Notes under the pieces: generated by a model | The model's input: the letters and a program-made list of their open reading frames with translations, nothing else | Told to the model about the DNA's origin: nothing | Databases searched by the model: none | Source of the DNA: Thiodiazotropha sp040506775 | GTDB lineage: Bacteria; Pseudomonadota; Gammaproteobacteria; Chromatiales; Chromatiaceae | Assembly (NCBI GenBank): GCA_040506775.1 | Contig: JBEVWC010000020.1 | Coordinates: 62,001 to 126,000, forward strand | Reading direction: 5' to 3' | DNA length: 64,000 nt | Part shown: piece by piece, positions 8,220 to 17,206 of the stretch | Layout: each line of letters starts with the position of its first letter | How positions within the stretch are numbered: position 1 is the first letter of the stretch | Made by a program: the position numbers and the translations under genes

Positions 8220-9854
8220 ATGAGCAGAGTGTCCGCGACCACCACTCTTGTGCGGGTCATGTACCTGTCGGTACTCACCTGCTGCATTCTGCTTGCGCCT
8301 GGCGTAGAGGCAAAATCCTCCGACACACGACCGGTAACCCTGCAATTGAGCTGGCATCACCAGTATCAGTTCGCGGGCTACTATCTCGCTGAAATCCTCG
8401 GTTATTACGAACAGGAAAACCTCAAGGTCAACATTCTCGCAGGACGACCCCGGATCTCTACGGTGGACGAGGTGATTTCAGGGCGGGCGGACTTCGGCAT
8501 CGGCAATTCCGACCTGCTGCTGCACTATGCGGAGGGAAAGAAGATTCTCGCCCTTGCCGCCATCAGCCAACACGCCCCGACGGTTTTGATTGCTCTGAAA
8601 AGCAGTGGAATCCAGAGCATTGGGGACATGAAAGGCAAACGGGTGATGCTGCAGCCGGGTTATGCCAGCCTGTCATTGATTGCGATGCTCAGACAGACCG
8701 GCGTGATGGACAAGGTGCAGAGAATCGATTCCAGCATGAACATCGATGACCTGGTCGAAGGTCGAACCGATCTGTTCAATGGGTACGTGAGCAACGAACC
8801 CTACTTGCTCGAGGAGCGCGGCATCGATTACAGCGTGTTCAATCCCTATGACTATGGCATTCAGTTCTACAGCGATGTGCTGTTCACCCGGCAAAACCTG
8901 AACCGGACAGAACCCAAAATGGTGGATGGCTTTGTCAGGGCCAGTCTGAAGGGCTGGCGCTATGCCATGGACAACCCGGAAAAGTCGATCAACCTGATCA
9001 CCCAGTTTTATCCCATCGACAAGACCAAACCCTGGTTGCGATACGAAGCCAACAAACTGCGTGAGATGGTCGTCCCCGACCTGGTCGAAATCGGCCACAT
9101 GAGCCGGTTGCGCTGGGAAAAAATCGCCGAACAGCTTCACCTCATGGGACTTCTGGATCAAAAGATCGATCTGGGCGACTTTACCAGCGCATCAGCCCAA
9201 CGCCCGCTGATCGACTGGGAAGCCATTGCACCTTACGTCATCAGTGTACTGATTGTTTTGACCGCCGCCGCCGTCACGGTGATTCTGTTGATCAAATTGA
9301 ACCGCAATCTGCGCAAGGAAGTGGATACCCGTATCAAGGCCGAGCATCAGGCCACCTACCTGGCCACACACGACCCGCTGACCGGACTGCCAAACCGGAT
9401 CCTGTTCATGGACCGTCTCGAAAATACCCTGCAGCGTGCGCGACGGGAAGGCAACAGTCCAGGTCTGCTGTTCATCGATCTCGACAATTTCAAAATCATC
9501 AACGATACCTACGGCCACTATAAGGGGGATGAAGCACTCAAGCGGGTCGCGGACAGTGTCAACTCGGTGATCCGTGAGAGCGATACCTTTGCCCGCCTGG
9601 GGGGCGATGAATTTACCCTGTTGATCGAGCACTGCGAGGAGCATACTTTTCAGATACTTGCGCAGAAGGTCCTCAGCACCATCCAGGAAGCGCTTTACGA
9701 AATGCATACCGATATCGATCTGGGCGCCAGTATCGGCCTGTTGGTCATCGATGACCCGATGACGGATGCGGAAGCAATCCTGTCCCGTGCAGACAACCTT
9801 ATGTACCGGGCCAAATTCAACGGTAAGAACCATATCGAAACAGGCAAGACATGA
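8220..9854 (+). CDS. NMT1/THI5-type solute-binding protein fused to a diguanylate cyclase
   Basis: The 544-residue protein starts with a signal sequence (about 1-31). A periplasmic NMT1/THI5-like domain follows (about 38-310), with the family opening VTLQLSWHHQYQFAGYYLA and the segment GIGNSDLLLHYAEGK. Such domains normally deliver thiamine-pyrimidine, sulfonate or nitrate-type ligands to ABC importers. Here a membrane helix (about 338-362) and a coiled linker connect it to a GGDEF domain starting at HDPLTGLPNR. The catalytic loop GGDEF is intact, and RESD five residues upstream fits the RxxD inhibitory site. It therefore should convert periplasmic ligand binding into c-di-GMP synthesis. The last codons overlap the next gene by four bases (ATGA), so the two are co-translated. 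Confidence 0.92.
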   Translation: MSRVSATTTLVRVMYLSVLTCCILLAPGVEAKSSDTRPVTLQLSWHHQYQFAGYYLAEILGYYEQENLKVNILAGRPRISTVDEVISGRADFGIGNSDLLLHYAEGKKILALAAISQHAPTVLIALKSSGIQSIGDMKGKRVMLQPGYASLSLIAMLRQTGVMDKVQRIDSSMNIDDLVEGRTDLFNGYVSNEPYLLEERGIDYSVFNPYDYGIQFYSDVLFTRQNLNRTEPKMVDGFVRASLKGWRYAMDNPEKSINLITQFYPIDKTKPWLRYEANKLREMVVPDLVEIGHMSRLRWEKIAEQLHLMGLLDQKIDLGDFTSASAQRPLIDWEAIAPYVISVLIVLTAAAVTVILLIKLNRNLRKEVDTRIKAEHQATYLATHDPLTGLPNRILFMDRLENTLQRARREGNSPGLLFIDLDNFKIINDTYGHYKGDEALKRVADSVNSVIRESDTFARLGGDEFTLLIEHCEEHTFQILAQKVLSTIQEALYEMHTDIDLGASIGLLVIDDPMTDAEAILSRADNLMYRAKFNGKNHIETGKT

Positions 9855-11962
9855 CCGCCAGACCCGAGCACCCCGGCACCACCGCCCCTTCGACAACCCT
9901 GGCAAAAACCCGGGGCATCACCCTTGGGCGACTGATTTTCTGGATCTCCGTGGGTTATATCGTGATGGCGCTGGTGACGATCCTGGTCATCTCCTACGCA
10001 GCCGAACGCCAGGCCATCGACGATCTGGCGCGTAACGAGGCTCAGCACGCCTCCGAACTGGTGTTCCAGTCCATCTACACCGTAATGCGGGCCGGGACGG
10101 GGAAGAAAGGCATAGAAGACACCATTCGACGCCTGGGAGACACCCAGCATGCGATGAAGATCTCCAACATCCGCGGTGAAGCCGTGGCACGCCAGTTCGG
10201 GGAGCTGCTGATCAGTCAGAAACGCCGCGAGCAGGAACCGGAGGTCCGCCAGGCCTTCGACACCGGGGAGGAGTGGCGCGAGTACGCCCATGACCGGATC
10301 CGTTTTCTCTACCCCGTGAAATTCGTCGATGAATGCCTGAGCTGCCATACCCAGGCGCATACAAACGAAGTTGCCGGAGTCATCGACATCACCTATCCGA
10401 TCGAGAATTTGAAGATCTCTCTGCAGCTGATCACGCGCATCATGATTGCCTACTTCCTGTTCGCCATCGTGCTGCTGTTTCTACTGTTGGGCTGGAAACT
10501 GCGCACCTCGGTGGCACAACCCATCGATCGCTTCGTCAACGTGATGCGCGAGATCACCCAGCACCCGGACGGTTCACGCCGAGCCCCGGTCGATGGCGGT
10601 ATCGTGGAACTGCAGAATCTGGGCAGTTACTTCAACAACATGTTGCAGACGATCCAGGACTACCAGCGCAAGCTCGATGAATACTCCAACATCGATCCCC
10701 TGACCGGCCTGTTCAACCGCCGGCGTTTCCAGCAGATGCTCGGCTACGAGGTCTCCCGGGCGGAACATCACCAGCGCACCCTGCCACTGATCGGTATCGA
10801 CCTGGACAATTTCCGGCATATCAACGACAGCTACGGTTACCCGGTGGGCGATCTGGTATTGAAAAAGTTCAGTTACCTGCTGCGCAATCTGACCCAGCAT
10901 CGCGGGGTGGCCGCGCGTCGCGGCGCGGACGAATTCGCGATACTCCTGCCCGAGGCCAGCTACAGTGAAGCCGAACAGCTTGCCCGGGAGATTGCGCAGC
11001 AGCTCGAAACCACCGATTTCAAGGTCAACAACGATCATCTGCGGATCCCCGCCAGTCTGTGTATCGTGGCCTATCCCCAGCACGGCACCCAACCCAACAA
11101 CCTGGAAGCGGCCATGGAACTGGGCCTGTACAAGGCCAAGCGGCTGGGCAAGAACCGAATCGTCACCCTCGATGAGAGTGACCGGGATCTCTACAAGGAA
11201 TCCCTGCAGCGGGGCGAGTTCCTGCGCAAGGCAATCGCGGAGCAACGGGTGGAGCCCTTCTTCCAGCCGATCTTCAATCTGCGTGACGGCAGCCTCTATG
11301 GCCACGAAGTGCTGGCCCGCATCCGCGATGGGGATGCCTGGATCACCGCCGCCCATTTCATTCACGAGGTGGAGGAGCTGGGCATGGACGAGACCTTCGA
11401 CAGCCTGATCTTCCACAAGGCTCTAAGCTATCGGCAGCAGCACAAGATCGAGGGGCGCCTGTTCATCAACCTCTCACCGAAAACCTTCTCCAGTCAGGAG
11501 ACCCTGTGCGGACTGGCCGACAGCGTTGATCAGTACGGCATCGAGGGTAAGGACATCGTCTTCGAGATCACCGAACGGGAGGCCCTGCCCCGGCTCACCG
11601 AACTCAACCAGGTGATCTCGGATCTGCGCCAGAAAGGCTTCGGTTTTGCCCTGGACGACTTCGGTTCCGGGTTCTCCTCCTTCATCTACCTCAAGTACCT
11701 GGACGTGGATGTGATCAAGATCGAGGGGAGTTTCGTGCGCAAGATGGTCACCGATGAACGGGACAAGGTCATGGTGGAGCACATCGCCTCGATGGCGACC
11801 CGGTTCAACATCCTTACCCTGGCGGAAATGGTCGAAGACCCGCAGACCGATGCCATGCTGCGACGCATGGGCATCAAGCTGGGCCAGGGCTTCCACTATG
11901 GACGGCCCAAGAGCTGCGATGGCGCCTTCGAGGACCAGGAAGGTGAGAAGGAAAACTATTGA
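9851..11962 (+). CDS. Heme-sensor GGDEF-EAL protein, probable c-di-GMP phosphodiesterase
   Basis: The 703-residue protein has a helix at about 28-50, a periplasmic domain (51-187) and a second helix (190-215). A HAMP-like linker, a GGDEF domain (from about 283) and an EAL domain (from about 455) follow. The periplasmic part contains CLSCH at 162-166, a c-type heme attachment motif, and resembles DUF3365/Tll0287-type heme sensors. The GGDEF loop is changed to RGADEF, so cyclase activity is doubtful. The EAL half keeps the catalytic positions: EVL, NLSP, FEITE, DDFGSG, KIEG, AEMVED and GQGFHYG. The likely role is c-di-GMP breakdown controlled by heme-bound gas or redox state. Its ATG overlaps the stop of the solute-binding cyclase gene. 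Confidence 0.9.
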   Translation: MTARPEHPGTTAPSTTLAKTRGITLGRLIFWISVGYIVMALVTILVISYAAERQAIDDLARNEAQHASELVFQSIYTVMRAGTGKKGIEDTIRRLGDTQHAMKISNIRGEAVARQFGELLISQKRREQEPEVRQAFDTGEEWREYAHDRIRFLYPVKFVDECLSCHTQAHTNEVAGVIDITYPIENLKISLQLITRIMIAYFLFAIVLLFLLLGWKLRTSVAQPIDRFVNVMREITQHPDGSRRAPVDGGIVELQNLGSYFNNMLQTIQDYQRKLDEYSNIDPLTGLFNRRRFQQMLGYEVSRAEHHQRTLPLIGIDLDNFRHINDSYGYPVGDLVLKKFSYLLRNLTQHRGVAARRGADEFAILLPEASYSEAEQLAREIAQQLETTDFKVNNDHLRIPASLCIVAYPQHGTQPNNLEAAMELGLYKAKRLGKNRIVTLDESDRDLYKESLQRGEFLRKAIAEQRVEPFFQPIFNLRDGSLYGHEVLARIRDGDAWITAAHFIHEVEELGMDETFDSLIFHKALSYRQQHKIEGRLFINLSPKTFSSQETLCGLADSVDQYGIEGKDIVFEITEREALPRLTELNQVISDLRQKGFGFALDDFGSGFSSFIYLKYLDVDVIKIEGSFVRKMVTDERDKVMVEHIASMATRFNILTLAEMVEDPQTDAMLRRMGIKLGQGFHYGRPKSCDGAFEDQEGEKENY

Positions 11963-12018
11963 TCCCGGCCAGGATCCACAATCACATCCAGCCTTTTGCA
12001 CAACCCCCTGACCTCTGG

Positions 12019-12098
12019 GTAGCCCGGGTGAAGCGCAGCGTAACCCGGGAAACTCGCCGCAGCGCCCCAACCCGGGTTACGCGGTGCTTCACCCGGGC
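12019..12098. repeat. Inverted pair of GTAGCCCGGGTG-type palindromic repeats (family A)
   Basis: A unit reading GTAGCCCGGGTGAAGCGCAG and on to TAACCCGGGA (12019-12050) is followed by an inverted, slightly diverged copy (12071-12098). Together they can fold into a long cruciform or RNA hairpin. The same family recurs at 25316-25416 and 48143-48356. The pair fills the gap between the heme-sensor gene and the convergent ABC permease gene and could act as a transcription barrier. Confidence 0.85.
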
Positions 12099-12180
12099 CA
12101 CATGGAGAGATGCCCATGCCGATATCCCCGAGAGATATGCTGATCAAATCAACGAATCTGTTTTATTAACCTTGAATCCT

Positions 12181-13290
12181 TCAATAGATCCGGTGGCGAA
12201 ACAACCACCCGGCACTCACCAGGGTCGTGAGGGCAATCACCACCAGGGGCCAGAGCTGATCCAGCAGCAGTTCCAGCGGCGTCCCCTCGAGAAATACCCC
12301 GCGCAGCAGGATCAGAAAATATCGCAACGGATCCCCATAGGTGAGCAGTTGCACAGCCTCGGGCATATTGGCGATCGGGGTGGCGAAACCGGACAGGATG
12401 ACCGCCGGCACCATGAACAGAAAGGCCCCCAGCACCGCCTGCTGCAGGGTCTCGGCCAGGGAGGAGATCATCAGGCCGATGCCGATCGCCGCGAGGACGA
12501 ACAGCACGATCCCGGCATACAGGGTGGTCAACTCCCCGATCAGCGGCACCCGGAACCAGAAATGGGCGATCAGGATCACCAGGCTCGCCTCCACCACTCC
12601 GATGACAAATGCCGGCGCGGCCTTGCCGATGAGGATCTCCAACGGGCGCAGGGGCGTCACCAGCAGCTGATCGAAGGTGCCGTGTTCCCGCTCCCGGGCT
12701 ACCGACAGAGCCGTGACCACCAGGGTCACCACCAGGGTCAATACCCCCACCACCCCGGGAATGAAGAACCAGCGGCTCTCCAGGTTGGGATTGAACCAGG
12801 CGCGCATCACCAGTTGCGCCGGTGGACCGCTGACACCCTGTTCCCGGCTCCAGCGTTCATTGAAGGCCGCGACGATCTCACTGGCGTAGTTGAGGGCCAC
12901 CTGGGCGGTGTTCGAGTTGCGCCCGTCGAGCAGCAGTTGAACCTGGGCGCTGCCCCCGGTCAGCAGGGCTTCGGAAAAGCGCGGATCGATTCGCAGCACC
13001 AGGATCACCTCCCGGGCGTCGAGCAGCGGGGCGATCTCCTCCTCGCTGTGGATCACCCGGGTCAGCTCCAGGGTGGGTGAGCCGTCGAAGGCCGCCACCA
13101 GTTCCCGCGCCGCCTGGCCCCGGTCCTGGTCGTACAGGGCAAAGGGCACATGATTGAGATCGTAAGAGGCGGCATAGCCGAACACCACCAGCTGGATCAG
13201 GGGCGGCACGAAAGTCACGACCCGGCTCTTGGGGTCCCGCAGCAGTGCCAGGAACTCCTTGATGATCAGGGCCAGAATCCGTTGCAACAT
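12181..13290 (-). CDS. ABC-2 type transporter permease, YbhR-like
   Basis: This 369-residue inner membrane protein has one N-terminal helix (about 24-42), a large periplasmic loop (about 45-170) and five C-terminal helices. That is the ABC-2 layout of YbhR/YhhJ permeases. Typical motifs are KEFLALLRDPKSR at the start and REREHGTFDQLLVTPLRP before the second helix. It is the last gene of a four-gene minus-strand operon encoding a membrane fusion protein, a double ATPase and two permeases. The ATG at 13290 is preferred over the open upstream frame because conserved sequence begins at MLQRILALIIKEF. The partner permease ends eight bases upstream. Confidence 0.9.
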   Translation of the reverse strand: MLQRILALIIKEFLALLRDPKSRVVTFVPPLIQLVVFGYAASYDLNHVPFALYDQDRGQAARELVAAFDGSPTLELTRVIHSEEEIAPLLDAREVILVLRIDPRFSEALLTGGSAQVQLLLDGRNSNTAQVALNYASEIVAAFNERWSREQGVSGPPAQLVMRAWFNPNLESRWFFIPGVVGVLTLVVTLVVTALSVAREREHGTFDQLLVTPLRPLEILIGKAAPAFVIGVVEASLVILIAHFWFRVPLIGELTTLYAGIVLFVLAAIGIGLMISSLAETLQQAVLGAFLFMVPAVILSGFATPIANMPEAVQLLTYGDPLRYFLILLRGVFLEGTPLELLLDQLWPLVVIALTTLVSAGWLFRHRIY

Positions 13291-13297
13291 GGATGGG

Positions 13298-14410
13298 TCA
13301 CTCCAGACGCTTGTGCAGCTTCTTGCGCACCAGGCCAAAGAAGATCAATCCCATCACGCACAGCGCCAGGGCATTGGGCAGGATCACCGACCAGACATTG
13401 CCGGCGAGAAACAGGGATTGCAGAATGGCGATGAAATAGCGCGCCGCCACGATATGGGTGATGCCCTGCACCGGCAGTGGCATCGAATCGATATCGAAGA
13501 GAAACCCGGACAACAGGAACGCGGGCAGGAAGGTGGTGACGATGGCGATCATCCCGGCCACGAACTGGCTCTTGGCCACCACCGAAATCAACAGCCCCAT
13601 GCCCAGGGCCACCAGCAGGAACAGGGCGGAGCAAAGCAGCAGCAGCCAGGGAGAACCGCGCAGCGGCACATCGAACTGCCAGATGGCCATCGAGACGGAG
13701 ATCCCCATGCCGCCCATGCCGAGCATAAAATAGGGCAGGATCTTGCCGATCAGCAGCTCCTTGAGGGTCACCGGGGTGGCCATCAGGGCCTCCAGGGTGC
13801 CCCGCTCCCACTCCCGGGCCATCACCAGGGCGGTGAGCAGTGCGCCGACCAGGGTCATGTTGATCGCCACCAGACCCGGCACCAGGTAGTTGCGGCTGCG
13901 CAGTTCCGGGTTGAACCAGATTCGCGGCTGCATCGCCACCGGCTTGGAGAGGGTGCGGGCCCGGGCGGCCAGTTCCCGCTCCAGCCAGCGCTCCCAGGTG
14001 CCCCTCACATAGCCCTCCATGAGCCGCGCGGTGTTCGCGTCCACGCCGTTGACGATGAGCTGGATCGGGGCATTCTGCTCGCCCTTCAGACGCGCTGCGA
14101 AATCCCCGGGCAGCACCAGGAACCCGTCCAGCTGTTTTGCTGTGAGCGCGGTCTGGGCCTGTTGCCGGGTGCTGAACAGCCGCGATTTGAAATAGCTGCT
14201 GTGCTGGAAGGAGGCGGCAAAGCTGGCCGCCTCGGCGCTCGCCTGCTCGGTGACGATACCCAGGCGCAGGTCCTTGGCGTCCATGGAGACCCCGTAACCA
14301 AACAGCAACAGCAGGGCGGCCGGCAGCAGGAAGGCGATGGCGATACTGCTCGGATCCCGCAGCACCTGCAGGATCTCCTTGCGGATCAGGCCGCGCACCC
14401 GCCGGTTCAT
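13298..14410 (-). CDS. ABC-2 type transporter permease, YbhS-like
   Basis: This 370-residue protein has the same plan as its downstream partner: an N-terminal helix (about 22-42), a periplasmic loop (about 45-175) and a bundle of five helices. RKEILQVLRDPSS and MAREWERGTLEALMATPV are diagnostic for the family. Together the two permeases form the membrane pore of an exporter of the E. coli YbhGFSR type, known to affect drug and cation resistance. The ATG at 14410 overlaps the stop of the ATPase gene by four bases (ATGA), so translation is coupled. The transported substrate is not evident. Confidence 0.9.
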   Translation of the reverse strand: MNRRVRGLIRKEILQVLRDPSSIAIAFLLPAALLLLFGYGVSMDAKDLRLGIVTEQASAEAASFAASFQHSSYFKSRLFSTRQQAQTALTAKQLDGFLVLPGDFAARLKGEQNAPIQLIVNGVDANTARLMEGYVRGTWERWLERELAARARTLSKPVAMQPRIWFNPELRSRNYLVPGLVAINMTLVGALLTALVMAREWERGTLEALMATPVTLKELLIGKILPYFMLGMGGMGISVSMAIWQFDVPLRGSPWLLLLCSALFLLVALGMGLLISVVAKSQFVAGMIAIVTTFLPAFLLSGFLFDIDSMPLPVQGITHIVAARYFIAILQSLFLAGNVWSVILPNALALCVMGLIFFGLVRKKLHKRLE

Positions 14411-16116
14411 GCCGCGGTCCTCCCCTCCACCAGGGCCAGGAACGCCGCCTCGAGACTCTCCGCGTCACCCTGCTGGTGCTTGATCTCCCGGGGCGTGCCC
14501 ATGGCCAGGAACTCCCCCAGGGCCATGATCGCGAGCCGGTCGCAGTATTCCGCCTCCTCCATGAAATGGGTGGTGATGAGGACCGTTACGCCGGCCTCGG
14601 CGAGGCGGTTGATACGTGCCCAGAACTCCCGCCGCGCCAGGGGATCCATGCCGGAGGTGGGTTCATCGAGAAACAGGATATCCGGCTCATGCATCATGGC
14701 GCAGGCCATGGCGAGACGCTGCTTGTAGCCCAGTGGCAGGTCGGAACTCTCGGTCCCCGCATAGTCTGCCAGTTCCAGGGACTCCAGGGCCCATTCGACC
14801 CGCTTGCGCCGCCGCTCCCCTGAGAGGCCATAGACCTTGGCGAAGAAATCCAGGTTCTGCTGCACCGTGAGATTGCCGTACAGGGAAAACTTCTGCGACA
14901 TGTAGCCGATGCGTGCGCGCGCCCGGGCGGGCGCCTTGCGCAGGTCCTTGCCCGCCACCTCGAGATGGCCGCTGCTCGCGGGCAGCAGGCCGCAAAGCAT
15001 GCGAAAGGTGGTGGTCTTGCCCGCCCCGTTGGCCCCCAGCAGACCGAACACCTCACCGGAACCGACGCGGAAATTCAGATCCTTGACCGCGATGAAATCG
15101 CCGAAGCGTCGGGTCAGGCCCTCCACCCGGATCGGGTCACCCTCACCCGCCGGGTGGGGGGCGCTGGCTGGGGGCCGGGCGGTTGTCTCCTGCCCACCGG
15201 ACAGATGGGTGATGAAGGCGTCCTCGAAACGGGGCGCCACCGCGACCAGGTCCTCCGGGGCCACTCCCAGGTCCGCCGCCTGCAGTCCGCCCGGCTCCCG
15301 CAGCACCAGTCTCAAACCATCCCCCTGCAGGGTGGCATCGATCACCTGGGGGTGCTCCGCGAGACGAAACTGCCACTGGCGCCGTTCGCTGTCCGGCACC
15401 GAGAGCCGGTAGGTACGTCCCTCCAGGGGTTGGGAAAAACTTGCCGGGGTGCCTTGGCCGATGATCTCGCCCTTGTGCAGCAGCACCACCCGGGCGCAGC
15501 GCTCCGCCTCATCCAGATAGGCGGTGGAGAGCAGCACGCTCATACCCTCCTCATCCACCAGTCGGTAGACGATGGCCCAGAGCTCCCGCCGGGAGACCGG
15601 ATCCACCCCCACGGTGGGTTCGTCGAGCAGCAGCAGTTGAGGAGAACGCACCAGGGTGCAGGCGAGCCCGAGCTTCTGTTTCATACCGCCGGAGAGCTGC
15701 CCGGCCAGGCGACGGGTGTAGGGAGCAAGACCGGTCATCGCCAGCAGTTCCCGGTAGCGCTCGGCCCGGGCCTGGGGGGCCACCCCCTGCAGGTCGGCAT
15801 ACAGATCAAGGTTTTCCTGTACCGAGAGATCCTCATACAGGCCGAACCGCTGGGGCATATAGCCGACCCGGTCATGCACCTGCTCCGGCTCACGGATCAC
15901 GTCCACCCCCGCCACCGAGAGATCCCCCGCATCCGCCAGCAACAGTCCCGCCGCGAGCCGCATCAGGGTGGTCTTGCCGGCCCCGTCAGGACCGATCAGG
16001 CCGGTCACCTCGCCGGGTCTGATTTTCAGGCTGACCCCGTTGAGCGCCCTGACCTCGCGGCCTCCGACCCGGAACCCCTTGCTCAGTCCGGTGGCGGTCA
16101 GCACCGCCTGGGTCAT
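14407..16116 (-). CDS. Tandem ABC transporter ATPase, YbhF-like
   Basis: The 569-residue protein contains two complete nucleotide-binding domains. The first has Walker A GPDGAGKTT, signature LSGGMKQ and Walker B LLLLDEPTVG. The second (from about residue 325) has GANGAGKTT, a changed signature (LPLGYKQ in place of LSGGQ) and LFLDEPTSG. A linker rich in proline and alanine separates them. This fused double ATPase is typical of the YbhF/RbbA-like exporters and powers the two following permeases. Its ATG overlaps the upstream hlyD-like gene by four bases, continuing the chain of translational coupling. Confidence 0.93.
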   Translation of the reverse strand: MTQAVLTATGLSKGFRVGGREVRALNGVSLKIRPGEVTGLIGPDGAGKTTLMRLAAGLLLADAGDLSVAGVDVIREPEQVHDRVGYMPQRFGLYEDLSVQENLDLYADLQGVAPQARAERYRELLAMTGLAPYTRRLAGQLSGGMKQKLGLACTLVRSPQLLLLDEPTVGVDPVSRRELWAIVYRLVDEEGMSVLLSTAYLDEAERCARVVLLHKGEIIGQGTPASFSQPLEGRTYRLSVPDSERRQWQFRLAEHPQVIDATLQGDGLRLVLREPGGLQAADLGVAPEDLVAVAPRFEDAFITHLSGGQETTARPPASAPHPAGEGDPIRVEGLTRRFGDFIAVKDLNFRVGSGEVFGLLGANGAGKTTTFRMLCGLLPASSGHLEVAGKDLRKAPARARARIGYMSQKFSLYGNLTVQQNLDFFAKVYGLSGERRRKRVEWALESLELADYAGTESSDLPLGYKQRLAMACAMMHEPDILFLDEPTSGMDPLARREFWARINRLAEAGVTVLITTHFMEEAEYCDRLAIMALGEFLAMGTPREIKHQQGDAESLEAAFLALVEGRTAA

Positions 16117-17150
16117 GGCGTGTCCGGAGCTTTACAGTCCGGGCGTGGGCCCGTGCCCGCGGACAGATCCAGGGTTACGGTGACCGGCATGCCAAGCCGC
16201 AACTCCTCCCGGGGGTCGCAGACGAACACCCGGGCCTGGTAGACCAGATCGGTGCGGGTGTCTTCGGTCTGAACCGATTTGGGGGTGAATTCCGCGCTGG
16301 GAGAGATGTAGCCGATCCAGCCCGGGTATTCCCGGCCCGGAAAACTGTCGCTGCTGAGGCTGGCGGTCATCCCGGCGCGGACCTGTCCGAGACGGGATTC
16401 CGGCAGGTAGACCCGCGCCCATAACGGCTGGGTAAGCGCCAGGGTCAGTACCGGACGTTCCGGAGAAGCCATATCACCGGGCTCCAGGATACGGCTCTGG
16501 ATGATTCCGTCCGCCGGGGCACTGAGTTCGGTATCCCGCAGGTTACGCTCCGCCAGGGCCGCTTCCGCCTGTAAGGCGGCAAGGGTCGCCCGGGCTGCGG
16601 CGATCTGCTCCTCCCTGGGCCCAGCCTGAGCCAGAGCCAGGCTGGCCTCGACCGCCCGTACGTTGTCCCGGGCCGCCTCCGCCGCGGTACGCGCGTCTTC
16701 CGACTGTTGCGCGGAGGCCAGACTGCGTTTCTCCAGATCGCGGATTCTCTGATAACTGCGCTCCAGGTTGTTCGCCTGGGTGTGCGCCGCCGCCAGTTCC
16801 GCCTCCAGCTTGCGGATCTCCTCCGGACGGGTCCCCGCCTCCATCTCCCGCAACACCTCCAGCTGGGCCCGCACCTGGGCCTGAGCCGCGTCGCGGGCCA
16901 GCTCTGAGCGCTGCTGGTCGAGTCGGGCGAGCAACTCACCCTGTTTGACCCGAGCCCCCTCGTTGACCGCAAGTGTGGCGATCCGGCCGCTGGCCTCGAA
17001 GGAGAGATTCACGAGCCTGACATCGATGTTGCCATAGACCCGAAGCTGGGAGCTGTCCTGCTCCGTGGTGTGGTTCTGCTTCCAGAACCAACCTGCTGCT
17101 CCGGCTACGCCCAGGAGCAGCACGATGGGAATCAATTTACGTTTGTCCAT
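16113..17150 (-). CDS. HlyD-family membrane fusion protein, YbhG-like
   Basis: This 345-residue periplasmic adaptor has one N-terminal anchor helix (about 7-23). It also has the split biotinyl-lipoyl domain (GRIATLAVNEGARVKQGELLAR and later LSAPADGIIQSR), a long alpha-hairpin coiled coil (about 75-205) and a beta-barrel domain. Such proteins bridge an inner membrane ABC exporter to an outer membrane channel. It begins the operon. ATG at 17150 was chosen; AGGAG lies 16 bases upstream, which is far, and a TTG at 17189 is the only earlier in-frame option. No TolC-like gene is nearby, so the exporter probably borrows a general outer membrane channel. Confidence 0.9.
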   Translation of the reverse strand: MDKRKLIPIVLLLGVAGAAGWFWKQNHTTEQDSSQLRVYGNIDVRLVNLSFEASGRIATLAVNEGARVKQGELLARLDQQRSELARDAAQAQVRAQLEVLREMEAGTRPEEIRKLEAELAAAHTQANNLERSYQRIRDLEKRSLASAQQSEDARTAAEAARDNVRAVEASLALAQAGPREEQIAAARATLAALQAEAALAERNLRDTELSAPADGIIQSRILEPGDMASPERPVLTLALTQPLWARVYLPESRLGQVRAGMTASLSSDSFPGREYPGWIGYISPSAEFTPKSVQTEDTRTDLVYQARVFVCDPREELRLGMPVTVTLDLSAGTGPRPDCKAPDTP

Positions 17151-17206
17151 AGGCTGCAGTATACGTCTCCTGCTGATCGAATGCTTCAAGCACCCGCGGT
17201 GGGTTT

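Noticed and set aside
13229..14728. Long plus-strand open frame (499 codons) opposite the ABC permeases
   Set aside because: It is rich in Gln, His, Gly and Arg, has no domain, and mirrors two clear permease genes; it is a GC-driven antisense frame.
14965..16242. Plus-strand open frame of 425 codons opposite the double ATPase
   Set aside because: Low-complexity composition and a real ABC ATPase on the other strand.
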